From Rhodococcoides kyotonense (GTDB taxonomy: Bacteria > Actinomycetota > Actinomycetes > Mycobacteriales > Mycobacteriaceae): DNA of 64,000 nt. Each line of letters begins with the position of its first letter. Position 1 is the stretch's first letter. The stretch is from contig NZ_LVHI01000012.1 of the NCBI RefSeq assembly GCF_001645385.1, positions 607,541-671,540 of the forward strand, read 5' to 3'. This document shows, piece after piece, positions 34,675-43,226 of the stretch. The notes beneath the pieces were generated by a model. It had not been told where the DNA came from. It saw only the letters and a list, made by a program, of their open reading frames with translations, and ran no database searches. The position numbers were made by a program, and so were the translations under genes.

Positions 34675-35573
34675 TATGTACGCAGCCGAACCTTCAGGTG
34701 CGCATGCAGATGGTCGACGGCGGCCTGCACTCGTCGCGGCACCTGTGCGGCAGCGGAATACACGGCATGGATGTCCGCGGCGGGGGTCGGGACGTCGGGC
34801 AGGAGTTGGACGAGCGTTCCGTCGTCGAGCATCGGTTTCACGTGCCACATCGATCGCATGAGGACGCCGCGGCCGTCGATGCACCACTGCGTCGCGATGT
34901 CTCCGTCGTTGCTGATCATGTTCCCGGCGACACGGATCGCCGTCTCACCCGCGCCGAAACCGAACCTCCACAACGCGTAATCACCTTCGTCCTGACGTAG
35001 GACGATGCAGTTGTGGTCGCGCAGATCGCCCATCTCCCGTGGAGCCGTGTGCGTCTCGAGATAGCGTGGCGACGCGACGACCACTCGTCGGTTGTGGCAC
35101 AACAGCTTTGCCGTCAACCGGGAATCCTGCAGCGCACCCACCCGTATCGCGATGTCGAACGGCGCGGCCGACGGGTTCGGCGGCGCCGACGACAGTTCGA
35201 CGTCGACCTCGACGCGGGGATGCTCGGCCACGAAGTCTGCCATCAGCGGTGCGATGTGCGCCCGTCCGAGACCCACCGACGACTGGATCAGCAGCCGCCC
35301 GCGCAGTTCGGCGTAGTGCCCGCTCACCGACTCCTCGAGCTCGGCCAGTTCGCCGGCGATCACCGCGACGCCCGCCGCGTACCGCTCCCCTTCGGGGGTC
35401 AGCGTCGAACGCCTCGTGCTGCGTCGCACGAGGCGGACTCCGAGTCGACTCTCGAGCTGCGAGAGCCGCTTGCTCACCGACGACACCGACATGCCGAGAG
35501 CGCGTCCGGCCTCCGTCAGGCTCGACGAACGCGCCACGACGTCGAAGAACTCGAGGTCGTCGAACTGACTCAC
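34674..35573 (-). CDS. LysR-family regulator, DmlR-like
   Basis: A 299-residue LysR protein from GTG 35573, which gives the normal family length; the upstream ATG at 35654 would add 27 unlikely residues. The HTH is at residues 2-60 (DDLEFFDVVARSSSLTEAGRALGMSVSSVSKRLSQLESRLG) followed by the substrate-binding domain. It is divergent from a D-malate/tartrate dehydrogenase gene, the same arrangement as dmlR-dmlA in Escherichia coli, where the LysR protein activates dmlA. A symmetric site, TATTGCGCAATA, lies between them. Confidence 0.87.
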   Translation of the reverse strand: MSQFDDLEFFDVVARSSSLTEAGRALGMSVSSVSKRLSQLESRLGVRLVRRSTRRSTLTPEGERYAAGVAVIAGELAELEESVSGHYAELRGRLLIQSSVGLGRAHIAPLMADFVAEHPRVEVDVELSSAPPNPSAAPFDIAIRVGALQDSRLTAKLLCHNRRVVVASPRYLETHTAPREMGDLRDHNCIVLRQDEGDYALWRFGFGAGETAIRVAGNMISNDGDIATQWCIDGRGVLMRSMWHVKPMLDDGTLVQLLPDVPTPAADIHAVYSAAAQVPRRVQAAVDHLHAHLKVRLRT

Positions 35574-35633
35574 ACGCGCCTTCTTTCCAATTCGGAAAAG
35601 CAGTGTTGCCGTCGCACGGCTTTCGCTCGAGCT

Positions 35634-35645
35634 TATTGCGCAATA
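35634..35645. promoter_or_regulatory. Palindrome TATTGCGCAATA, likely LysR site
   Basis: A perfect 12-base palindrome 46 bases before the dmlA-like start and 60 bases from the LysR start. GCAATAC repeats once more just downstream. The position suits a LysR activation site. Confidence 0.5.
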
Positions 35646-35690
35646 CGGTGGCAATACCAGTGATCACCCTCGATCGAATACGGAGCACTC

Positions 35691-36776
35691 ATGGGCGCCA
35701 CACACCGCATTGCCGTCATCCCGGGCGACGGAATCGGAAAAGAGGTCGTACCCGAAGGCATGGCAGTGCTCGAAGCCGCGGCGTCGGCATTCGACTTCAC
35801 GATCGACTACGAGGAGTTCGACTACGCGAGCGCCGACTACTACACGGACACCGGCCAGATGTTGCCCGACGGCTGGTTCGAGCAACTGAGCGAATTCGAC
35901 GCCATCTACTTCGGTGCCGTCGGCTGGCCCGACGTCGTCCCGGATCACATCTCGCTGTGGGGCAGCCTGCTGCAGTTCCGCCGCCACTTCGATCAGTACG
36001 TCAATCTTCGGCCCGTCAAGCTGATGCCGGGCGTCACGAGCCCGCTGGCCGGCCGCGCACCCGGCGACGTCGACTTCTACGTCGTACGCGAGAACACCGA
36101 AGGCGAGTACTCGAGCATCGGCGGCAAGATGTTCGAGGGCACCGACCGCGAGACGGTCATGCAGGAGACCGTCATGACGCGGACCGGCGTCGACCGAATC
36201 CTGAAGTACGCGTTCGATCTTGCGCAGAAGCGGCCCGCCAGACACCTGACGTCGGCGACGAAGAGCAACGGGATCTCCATCACGATGCCGTACTGGGACG
36301 AGCGGGTCGAGGCAATGGCCAAGGGGTACGAGGACATTCGCGTGGACAAGTACCACATCGACATTCTGGCTGCGAACTTCGTGATGCACCCCGACTGGTT
36401 CGACGTCGTCGTCGCGAGCAACCTGTTCGGCGACATCCTGTCGGATCTCGGTCCTGCGTGCACCGGCACGATCGGTATCGCACCGAGCGCGAACATCAAC
36501 CCGGAACGCAAGTTCCCCAGCCTGTTCGAGCCCGTGCACGGTTCGGCACCGGACATCGCAGGCCGCGGCGTCGCCAACCCGGTCGGGCAGATCTGGAGCG
36601 CCTCGCTGATGCTCGAACATCTCGGTGAGGTGAAAGCGGGCGAGGCGATTCTGACGGCCGTCGAAACCGTTCTCGCACAGGGCGGTTCCTCGTTGACGCC
36701 GGACATGGGCGGCACCGGAACGACGTCGTCGCTCGGCGCGGCAGTACGCGACGAGCTGGTTCGTCAGGCGTCGTGA
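35691..36776 (+). CDS. dmlA: D-malate/tartrate dehydrogenase (decarboxylating)
   Basis: A 361-residue member of the isocitrate/isopropylmalate dehydrogenase family. It matches my memory of DmlA and tartrate dehydrogenase closely: IPGDGIGKEVVPEG (residues 9-22), AIYFGAVGWPDVVPDHISLWG, FDQYVNLRP, ENTEGEYSSIGG, LTSATKSNGISI, VVASNLFGDILSDLGP (metal-binding Asp) and LFEPVHGSAPDIAG. It oxidises D-malate or L-tartrate to oxaloacetate and pyruvate with NAD and a divalent metal. It overlaps the next gene by one to four bases and is divergent from its probable LysR activator. Confidence 0.92.
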   Translation: MGATHRIAVIPGDGIGKEVVPEGMAVLEAAASAFDFTIDYEEFDYASADYYTDTGQMLPDGWFEQLSEFDAIYFGAVGWPDVVPDHISLWGSLLQFRRHFDQYVNLRPVKLMPGVTSPLAGRAPGDVDFYVVRENTEGEYSSIGGKMFEGTDRETVMQETVMTRTGVDRILKYAFDLAQKRPARHLTSATKSNGISITMPYWDERVEAMAKGYEDIRVDKYHIDILAANFVMHPDWFDVVVASNLFGDILSDLGPACTGTIGIAPSANINPERKFPSLFEPVHGSAPDIAGRGVANPVGQIWSASLMLEHLGEVKAGEAILTAVETVLAQGGSSLTPDMGGTGTTSSLGAAVRDELVRQAS

Positions 36777-37720
36777 TGGCGCATGTTCTGATCACGACCG
36801 ACTACCTCGCCCCCGGTGACGACGTCGACCGCATGTTCACCGATCGAGGGCACACCACGACACACAGCTCGGCGGTCGGCGCCCGGCCGGACGGTGAGCT
36901 GGCGTCGCTGCTCGCGGAGTCCGATGCGGCGCTCGTCGGAGGCGACACGATCACCGACGAGATGATCTCGGGCGCACCTCGATTGGCCATCATCGCGCGC
37001 AGTGGCGTCGGATACGACGCCGTCGACGTCGACGCAGCCGCCGCGCACGGAGTCGTCGTCACCAACACCCCCGGCGCCAACGCGAACGCCGTGGCCGAGC
37101 TCGCCTGCATGTTGATGCTGATGTGCGCGCGCCGCGCAGTCGACACGACGGCCGGTGTCGCACAGGGCGAATGGCCCCGGCACGACACGTACGAGCTACG
37201 CGGGACGACCCTCGGCATCGTCGGATTCGGGCCGAGCGCTCGCAGGTTGGTCGAGCTCGCGGCCGCGTTCGGCATGAGTGTCGTCGTCACGACGGCCTAC
37301 CCGGACCCCGAGCTCGTCGTGCGGTACGCCGAGCTCGACGACCTGCTCGCGGTCTCGGACTTCGTGTCGCTGCACCCGAGGGCGACGAAGCAGAACGTCG
37401 GGTTGATCGGTCGCCGCGCCCTGTCGATGATGAAACCGACTGCGTCGCTGATCAATACGGCGCGCGGCTCACTGGTGGACGAGGATGCTCTGGCCGCCGC
37501 GCTTGCCGACGGCACGATCGCCGCGGCCGGACTCGACGTGTTCGCCGTCGAACCACTCCCGCAGGACAGTCCTCTGCGGTCGCTTCCGAACGTCGTCATG
37601 ATGTCGCATCTCGGCGGACAGACGGCTCAGGCGCGCGTCGCGGCGAGCCGGGCGGCAGCGGAGGACATCCTGCGGGTACTGGCCGGGGAGGCGCCGTTAT
37701 CTCCGGTGCCCACCGCGTGA
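36776..37720 (+). CDS. D-2-hydroxyacid dehydrogenase (SerA-like)
   Basis: A 314-residue protein. The NAD-binding motif is GIVGFGPSARRLVELAA (about residues 144-160); the last Gly of GxGxxG is Ala. The catalytic triad is visible as Arg in INTARGSLVDEDAL, Glu in LDVFAVEPLP and His in MMSHLGGQT. Such enzymes interconvert 2-oxo and D-2-hydroxy acids. It overlaps the dmlA-like gene (TGATG; GTG 36773 is also possible), so it probably supplies or consumes a 2-hydroxy acid in the same malate/tartrate route. The exact substrate is unknown. Confidence 0.87.
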   Translation: MAHVLITTDYLAPGDDVDRMFTDRGHTTTHSSAVGARPDGELASLLAESDAALVGGDTITDEMISGAPRLAIIARSGVGYDAVDVDAAAAHGVVVTNTPGANANAVAELACMLMLMCARRAVDTTAGVAQGEWPRHDTYELRGTTLGIVGFGPSARRLVELAAAFGMSVVVTTAYPDPELVVRYAELDDLLAVSDFVSLHPRATKQNVGLIGRRALSMMKPTASLINTARGSLVDEDALAAALADGTIAAAGLDVFAVEPLPQDSPLRSLPNVVMMSHLGGQTAQARVAASRAAAEDILRVLAGEAPLSPVPTA

Positions 37721-37778
37721 ACGAGCGGTCCATACGATCGGATAGCTCGAATGCCACATTCATGCGGCGACGAGACCG

Positions 37779-38396
37779 CTAGCGCGCGACGACCCTGCGC
37801 AACTCGGCGCGCGTAGCGCGATAGATGTCCGCCAGATCGGCGTCTTCACCGGCGTCGACACGCGTCGCCCAGTCGTCGAACGCGATGCGCAGAGTCATCC
37901 CTGCGCCTTCGACCAGCAGTCGAGCGTACGAAAGCGACTCACGATCACCGAGTTTCGACGCCACGGCATCGGTCAGCCGACACATCGTCGTCGCGTCGAG
38001 CGCGATGGCAGTCGCACGGAGATGCGCGTCGCCGACGATGAGTCGACGGGTCCGCAGGACGCGGCTGCGTGTCTCGTCGGATGCCTCGACGAGTCGCACC
38101 GCGGCGCGTTCGTAGATCGCTTCCATACCCGCGAGGTCGATGTCCGCGGAGTCGGTGGACGCCAGCCAGTCGTCGATGTCGGCTTCGATGTCGACGTCAC
38201 CGCCCAGGATCGACTCTTCCTTCGTCGGGAACTGGCGGAAGAAGGTGCTCGGCGAGACGCCCGCTGCACGCGCTATCTCGTCGACCGTTGTGGCCGCGAC
38301 GCCTTTCTGCTCGAACAGGTCGAGAGCGGCGCGGGTGATCTCGAGCCGCGTCTCCCGTCGTCGACGTTCTCTGAGGTCAGGCGTTCCGGTGGTCAT
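37779..38396 (-). CDS. TetR-family transcriptional regulator
   Basis: A 205-residue TetR protein from ATG 38396, with GGGAG upstream. The HTH is ITRAALDLFEQKGVAATTVDEIARAAGVSPSTFFRQFPTKEE. It is divergent from a DHA2 drug pump, with the operator-like repeat TGACAG-TCA-CTGTCA between them, the classic TetR/efflux layout. Confidence 0.92.
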   Translation of the reverse strand: MTTGTPDLRERRRRETRLEITRAALDLFEQKGVAATTVDEIARAAGVSPSTFFRQFPTKEESILGGDVDIEADIDDWLASTDSADIDLAGMEAIYERAAVRLVEASDETRSRVLRTRRLIVGDAHLRATAIALDATTMCRLTDAVASKLGDRESLSYARLLVEGAGMTLRIAFDDWATRVDAGEDADLADIYRATRAELRRVVAR

Positions 38397-38441
38397 GGCA
38401 TCTCCCTTCGCCACGGGCCAAGATACCAGCCGATTTCAAGT

Positions 38442-38456
38442 TGACAGTCACTGTCA
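38442..38456. promoter_or_regulatory. TetR-type operator overlapping a -35 box
   Basis: TGACAG-TCA-CTGTCA has perfect 6-base arms. TTGACA at 38441-38446, a consensus -35 element for the efflux gene, lies inside it, so bound repressor would block RNA polymerase directly. Confidence 0.65.
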
Positions 38457-38518
38457 GATTGATTCAGACTATCGGACGTTGTACATGCCGACTTCTCTTC
38501 GCAAGGGATCATTTCTCG

Positions 38519-39979
38519 ATGGACACACAAGCGATCGACTCCACGACGGGTCAGCACTCCGCTGAGCCACTCACGTCCGCCAACAGATTGCTCATCGGCG
38601 TTCTCGTCGTCGCCTCGTTCGTGATGATCCTCAACGAGACGATCATGAGCGTCGCACTGCCGCGACTGATGGTGGATCTGAGCATCACCGCGAGCACCGC
38701 ACAGTGGCTGACCACCGGCTTCATGCTCACGATGGCCGTCGTCATTCCGGTGACGGGCTTCCTGTTCCAGCGGTTCACGCTGCGGCAGGTATTCGTCGCC
38801 GCCATGGGCCTGTTCAGCGTCGGCACCCTGCTGGCCGCGTCGGCACCCGGTTTCGAACTCCTCCTCGCCGGCCGGGTCGTGCAGGCGAGCGGCACCGCGG
38901 TGATGCTGCCGTTGCTGATGAACACCGTGCTCAACCTCGTGCCCGCCGAGAATCGCGGCCGCATGATGGGCGTCATCTCGATCGTCATCGCCGTTGCGCC
39001 TGCCATCGGCCCGACCATCTCCGGCATCATCCTCGACGCACTCGACTGGCGCTGGATGTTCTGGCTCGTCCTGCCGATCGCACTTGTCGCGTTCGCGGTC
39101 GGATCGGCTCTGGTCAAGAATGTGACCGCGACCAGCAAGACCTCGTTCGACGCCGTGTCGGTGGTCCTGTCGGCACTCGCGTTCGGCGGATTGATCTACG
39201 GCCTCAGCAGCATCGGCCATTCGGCCGAGGAATCGTCGGTGCCCGTCTGGATACCACTGCTCGTCGGTGCCGTCGCCCTGGTCGTGTTCGTCCTGCGGCA
39301 GATCAAGCGTCAGGAATCCGGACGCGCCTTGCTCGACCTGCGCCCCTTTGCGACGCCGACCTTCAGCATCGGCCTCGGCATGCTCGCGATCAGCATGATG
39401 GCACTGTTCGGCGCACTCATCCTGCTGCCGCTGTACCTGCAGAACATTCGGGGTCTCGACACGCTGACCACCGGTTTGATGCTGCTCCCCGGCGGCCTGC
39501 TGATGGGTGCGCTCGCACCGTTCGTCGGACGCGCGTTCGACCGCATCGGTCCGCGGCCGCTCGTCATTCCCGGCATCGTCGTCGTCAGCGCGGCTCTGTG
39601 GCTGATGACGCTGCTCGACGCGCAGTCCCCGCTGCCGATGGTCGTCGGAATCCACTGTCTGATGACCGCCGGGCTCGCGACCGTCATGACGCCGATGATG
39701 ACGTCGTCGCTGGGTTCGCTACCGCCGCAGCTCTATTCGCACGGCAGCGCGATCTTCAACACGCTTCAGCAGGTTGCAGGCGCCGCCGGTACCGCGTTGT
39801 TCGTGACGGTGATGACGACGACCACCACGTCGCGCATCTCGTCGGGGACGGCCGAACTCGCCGCGAACGAGGCGGGTATCCACACCGCCTTCCTGGTCGG
39901 CGGCGTCGTGTCCTTGCTCGCCGTGGCGGCGTCGTTCTTCGTTCGGCCGGCGGCTCCACCCGTGCGCGCGAATGTATAG
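38519..39979 (+). CDS. MFS transporter, DHA2/EmrB-type drug efflux
   Basis: A 486-residue, roughly 14-TM antiporter from ATG 38519. Signatures are ILNETIMSVALPRLMVDL (TM1), GRVVQASGTAVMLPLLMNTVL, IAPAIGPTISGIILD-like VAPAIGPTISGIILDAL (motif C) and WRWMFWLVLP. It is under the divergent TetR gene. The last five residues (VRANV) and the TAG stop come from the palindromic repeat at 39961; the natural end was probably different before the repeat arrived. Confidence 0.9.
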   Translation: MDTQAIDSTTGQHSAEPLTSANRLLIGVLVVASFVMILNETIMSVALPRLMVDLSITASTAQWLTTGFMLTMAVVIPVTGFLFQRFTLRQVFVAAMGLFSVGTLLAASAPGFELLLAGRVVQASGTAVMLPLLMNTVLNLVPAENRGRMMGVISIVIAVAPAIGPTISGIILDALDWRWMFWLVLPIALVAFAVGSALVKNVTATSKTSFDAVSVVLSALAFGGLIYGLSSIGHSAEESSVPVWIPLLVGAVALVVFVLRQIKRQESGRALLDLRPFATPTFSIGLGMLAISMMALFGALILLPLYLQNIRGLDTLTTGLMLLPGGLLMGALAPFVGRAFDRIGPRPLVIPGIVVVSAALWLMTLLDAQSPLPMVVGIHCLMTAGLATVMTPMMTSSLGSLPPQLYSHGSAIFNTLQQVAGAAGTALFVTVMTTTTTSRISSGTAELAANEAGIHTAFLVGGVVSLLAVAASFFVRPAAPPVRANV

Positions 39980-40002
39980 CCGGCTGTACATTCGCGCGCA
40001 CG
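39961..40002. repeat. Palindromic repeat, copy 3
   Basis: First arm GTGCGCGCGAATGTATAGC, spacer CG, second arm GCTGTACATTCGCGCGCAC. One C-to-T change in the first arm leaves a G-U pair in RNA from the plus strand and creates the TAG that ends the MFS gene (39977-39979). It sits at a convergent junction, six bases from the stop of the MHS transporter. Confidence 0.93.
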
Positions 40003-40006
40003 TGGG

Positions 40007-41311
40007 CTACGTCCCCTGCGTGTGACGCGCCCGGACCGTCGCCAGGGCGATCAGCCCGACCACGGCGAGCGTCATCACGAAGAACGCCGGTGACAGAATG
40101 TTGCCCGTCTGCTCGACCAGCCAGACTGCGACGAACGGCGCCGTACCGCCTGCGATGATGACGCCGAGGTTCCAGCCCATCGCGACGCCGGTGTACCGCG
40201 ACTGCTTGTCGAAGAACTGCGGCAGGATCGTGTAGGCGCCGACCTGCGCCGCGGCGCTGTTCAGCATGATCACGACGAATGCGAGTGTCGCGACGACCAA
40301 TCCGAGATGCATCAGCCCCATCATCGGATAGGTCAGCACGATGAACCCGACGAATCCGATGGCCATCAGACGGACCGTTCCGATGCGGTCACCGAGACGT
40401 CCCGCCAGGGGCATGGCCACTGCGGCGATGCCGATTGCCGTCGTCGCCACCCAGAACACGGGCGTCGCGTCGTAGCCGAGCTGCTTGGTCAGGTGAATGG
40501 CCATGTACGTCAGGCCGATGTAGGCGGTGCCGTTGACCGCCGCGCTGAGTGCGGTGGCCTGGGCCAGGGCGCGCGGTTGACGGAGGAACACCGAACGCAC
40601 GGGCGAGCTCTTCTCGTGCTTCGTCTCGGTGACCTCGTGGGTCTCCTCGACGCGGGTGCGCACCCACAGGCAGAACAGCGTGAGCGGCAGCGCCATCAGG
40701 AACGGGATGCGCCACCCCCAGCTGTCCATCTGCACGTCCGTCGTCAGCGCGGACACAGCGCCGGCTACGGCAGCAGCCAGGGCGAAGCCGCCCGTCGAGC
40801 CCATCGGGGTGAAGGCGCCGTACGTGGCCTTCAGGTGCGACGGCGCCGACTCGGAGATGAAGGTCGCCGAGCCACCGACCTCTCCGCCCGCCGAGAAGCC
40901 CTGCAGCAGACGCACGATCACGAGCAGAACCGTCGCCCAGACGCCGATCTGCGCCGGGGTGGGCAGCAGACCCATCGCCGTGCTTCCGACGCCCATGCAG
41001 ACGAGGGTCGCCATCAGCGCACGCTTGCGGCCGAACCGATCGCCGATGTGACCGAACACGATGCCGCCGAGCGGGCGCACGAGGTAGGCCGTGCCGAACA
41101 CCGCAAGCGCCGACAGCAGCGACGTCACGGGGTGCTCACTCGGGAAGTACAGCGGCGCGATGACGACGGCCAGGTAGCCGTACAGGCTGAAGTCGTAGTA
41201 CTCGATGAGCGTTCCGACGCCACCGGCGAGCGCGGCACGCCGAGTCTTCTTGCGATCCTCGGTCGTCCACGGCTTCGCCGGTGGGGCGGACGTGATGTCT
41301 GGTGCGGTCAT
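40007..41311 (-). CDS. MFS transporter, metabolite:H+ symporter (MHS) family
   Basis: A 434-residue, 12-TM protein from ATG 41311 (GAGGAG upstream). MHS signatures are GTLIEYYDFSLYGYLA (residues 33-48), FGHIGDRFGRKRAL and LLQGFSAGGEVGGSATFISE (about 136-155). Family members import citrate, alpha-ketoglutarate, shikimate, betaine or similar acids with protons. It is divergent from a CoA ligase, kinase and acyl-CoA dehydrogenase operon, and two inverted copies of a 16-base motif lie in the shared gap. It is therefore probably the uptake system for that operon's acid substrate. Confidence 0.9.
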   Translation of the reverse strand: MTAPDITSAPPAKPWTTEDRKKTRRAALAGGVGTLIEYYDFSLYGYLAVVIAPLYFPSEHPVTSLLSALAVFGTAYLVRPLGGIVFGHIGDRFGRKRALMATLVCMGVGSTAMGLLPTPAQIGVWATVLLVIVRLLQGFSAGGEVGGSATFISESAPSHLKATYGAFTPMGSTGGFALAAAVAGAVSALTTDVQMDSWGWRIPFLMALPLTLFCLWVRTRVEETHEVTETKHEKSSPVRSVFLRQPRALAQATALSAAVNGTAYIGLTYMAIHLTKQLGYDATPVFWVATTAIGIAAVAMPLAGRLGDRIGTVRLMAIGFVGFIVLTYPMMGLMHLGLVVATLAFVVIMLNSAAAQVGAYTILPQFFDKQSRYTGVAMGWNLGVIIAGGTAPFVAVWLVEQTGNILSPAFFVMTLAVVGLIALATVRARHTQGT

Positions 41312-41366
41312 AGGGTTCGGCTCCTCGCGAAGAATGTGACCTACGTCATGCTGATACTGAATGTCG

Positions 41367-41382
41367 AACAATCGTTTGTCAA
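41367..41382 (+). promoter_or_regulatory. Operator-like motif, copy A
   Basis: AACAATCGTTTGTCAA. Its reverse complement recurs, with one difference, at 41451-41466. Located 56 bases upstream of the MHS transporter start. Confidence 0.6.
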
Positions 41383-41450
41383 TGACTGAACATCTGCATG
41401 CGGCACCTGTAGTGGTTGTTTCCGCACATCTGCACTCCAGCGCCGAACAG

Positions 41451-41466
41451 TTGACAAACGATCGTT
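41451..41466 (-). promoter_or_regulatory. Operator-like motif, copy B
   Basis: TTGACAAACGATCGTT on the plus strand, with a palindromic core AACGATCGTT. It is the inverted partner of copy A, 68 bases away, and also contains a TTGACA-like -35 element for the CoA ligase operon. Style and spacing suggest a TetR repressor acting in both directions; no TetR gene is adjacent. Confidence 0.6.
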
Positions 41467-41543
41467 CGGATCACGACTATGGTGGGGATCGAGTGCCGTG
41501 CACCGACTGCAGTGACAGTTCGAGCCCGATGAGGTGGACCAAC

Positions 41544-43223
41544 GTGAAGCAGATCGACGCGCCCTGGACGGCGCTCTACCCCGACGCCGTCCGCGCCGGT
41601 ATGGACCTGGAGTTCTCGACGATGCGCGATGCCTGGGACGCCCACGTCGCGACGAGGCCGGGCGCGCCTGCGGTGCACTACTTCGGGTCGACGCTCAGCT
41701 TCGCCGAGATTGACGCCGCCGCGGATGCCCTGGCATCGGGACTGACGTCGCACGGTCTCGTGCCGGGCGACCGCGTCGCGATCTATCTGCAGAACGATCC
41801 GCAATGGCTCGTCGCGCTGCTCGCCGCCTGGAAGGCGGGCGCGGTACCCGTCGCGATCAATCCGATGCTGCGCGAGAAGGAACTGACACACCATCTGCTC
41901 GACTCGGGTGCGCGTGCGCTCGTCTGCCTCGACAGCCTGTACGACGACGTCGTCGCCCCGATGCGCGACACGACGGACCTGGCGATCGTCGTCACGACGC
42001 ATCCGCTCGACATGACGCCGACGGCCGAGGTGCCCGCGTCGATCGCGTCGCACATCGGGGAGCGTCGCACATTCGAAGACACTGTGGACTGGCATACGTT
42101 GCTGGCCGAACACGCAGGCTCCCAACCCGTTTCGGCACCGTGTTCGGCATCCGACATCGGCGTCCTGACCTACACGTCCGGTACGACCGGCCGCTCCAAG
42201 GGAGCGATGAACCTGCAGAGTGCGCTCGTCCACAACTCGACGGTCTACACGTCGTGGTGGGACCTGCGCGCAGACCAGGACGTGATCATCGGCGTCGCAC
42301 CGGTTTTCCACATCACCGGTCTCGTCGCGGGCTTCGGCATCCACATCCTGAGCGGCGCACCGATCGTGTTGCTGCATCGCTTCGACGCCGAAGAGACGCT
42401 GCGAGCCATCGACACGTGGCGGGGCACTTTCATGATCGGTGCGAGTACGGCGTTCATCGCGTTGTGCAATCACCCGTCGCGCGAGAAGTACGACCTGACG
42501 TCGCTGACGAAGACGCCGTCCGGTGGCGCCCCCGTCGGACCCGCGTTGCTCGAACGCGTCCGTGCCGCAACGGGTTGGGTGCTGCGCGGCGCGTACGGCA
42601 TGACCGAGACCACCTCGCCCACACATCTCGGTCCGGTCGGCGTCGATCCACCGGTCGATCCGGACAGCGGCGCGTTGTCGGTCGGTGTGCCGGTACCGAA
42701 TGCGCGGGTGCGCATCGTCGACATCACCGACGGCCACGACGTCGCTCCCGGTGAGACCGGCGAGATCATCGTGTCGGGCCCCATGGTGGTGCCGGGATAC
42801 TGGCAACTGCCCGAAGAATCGGCGCATGCGATTCGCGACGGCTGGCTGCACACCGGTGACATCGGCAAGATGACCGAAGACGGGTGGCTGTTCGTCGTCG
42901 ACCGTCTCAAGGACATGATCAATGCCGGTGGCTACAAGGTCTTTCCGCGCGACGTCGAGGACGTGCTGTACCAGCATCCGGCAGTCCGGGAAGCGTCGGT
43001 CATCGGTGTGCCCGACGAGTATCGAGGAGAAACCGTGAAGGCGTTCGTGTCTCTGACGCGCGATGCGACGGTGACCCCCGCCGAACTCGTCGACTTCTGC
43101 AAGACGCGTATGGCGGCCTACAAGTACCCGCGCGACGTCGTGATTCTCGACGAACTACCCAAGACGACGAGCGGAAAGCTGCTCCGTCGCGAACTTCGTA
43201 CCGCAGACGCCGGGAGGCAGTGA
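41544..43223 (+). CDS. Acyl-CoA synthetase (AMP-forming)
   Basis: A 559-residue adenylate-forming ligase from GTG 41544 (GAGGTGG upstream; ATG 41529 is possible). Core motifs: LTYTSGTTGRSKGAMN (P-loop, about residues 208-223), GAYGMTETTSP (about 351-361), GWLHTGDIG, VDRLKDMINAGGYKVFPRDVE (about 451-471) and KTTSGKLLRREL, whose Lys is the catalytic residue. It activates a carboxylic acid to its CoA thioester. It heads an operon with an APH-type kinase (3-base gap) and an acyl-CoA dehydrogenase, the same enzyme set as LvaE, LvaA and LvaC of levulinate degradation. Confidence 0.9.
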   Translation: MKQIDAPWTALYPDAVRAGMDLEFSTMRDAWDAHVATRPGAPAVHYFGSTLSFAEIDAAADALASGLTSHGLVPGDRVAIYLQNDPQWLVALLAAWKAGAVPVAINPMLREKELTHHLLDSGARALVCLDSLYDDVVAPMRDTTDLAIVVTTHPLDMTPTAEVPASIASHIGERRTFEDTVDWHTLLAEHAGSQPVSAPCSASDIGVLTYTSGTTGRSKGAMNLQSALVHNSTVYTSWWDLRADQDVIIGVAPVFHITGLVAGFGIHILSGAPIVLLHRFDAEETLRAIDTWRGTFMIGASTAFIALCNHPSREKYDLTSLTKTPSGGAPVGPALLERVRAATGWVLRGAYGMTETTSPTHLGPVGVDPPVDPDSGALSVGVPVPNARVRIVDITDGHDVAPGETGEIIVSGPMVVPGYWQLPEESAHAIRDGWLHTGDIGKMTEDGWLFVVDRLKDMINAGGYKVFPRDVEDVLYQHPAVREASVIGVPDEYRGETVKAFVSLTRDATVTPAELVDFCKTRMAAYKYPRDVVILDELPKTTSGKLLRRELRTADAGRQ

Positions 43224-43226
43224 ACG

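Noticed and set aside
41379..42977. 532-codon minus-strand frame
   Set aside because: Antisense shadow of the acyl-CoA synthetase; composition is Arg/Asp/His-rich and non-protein-like.
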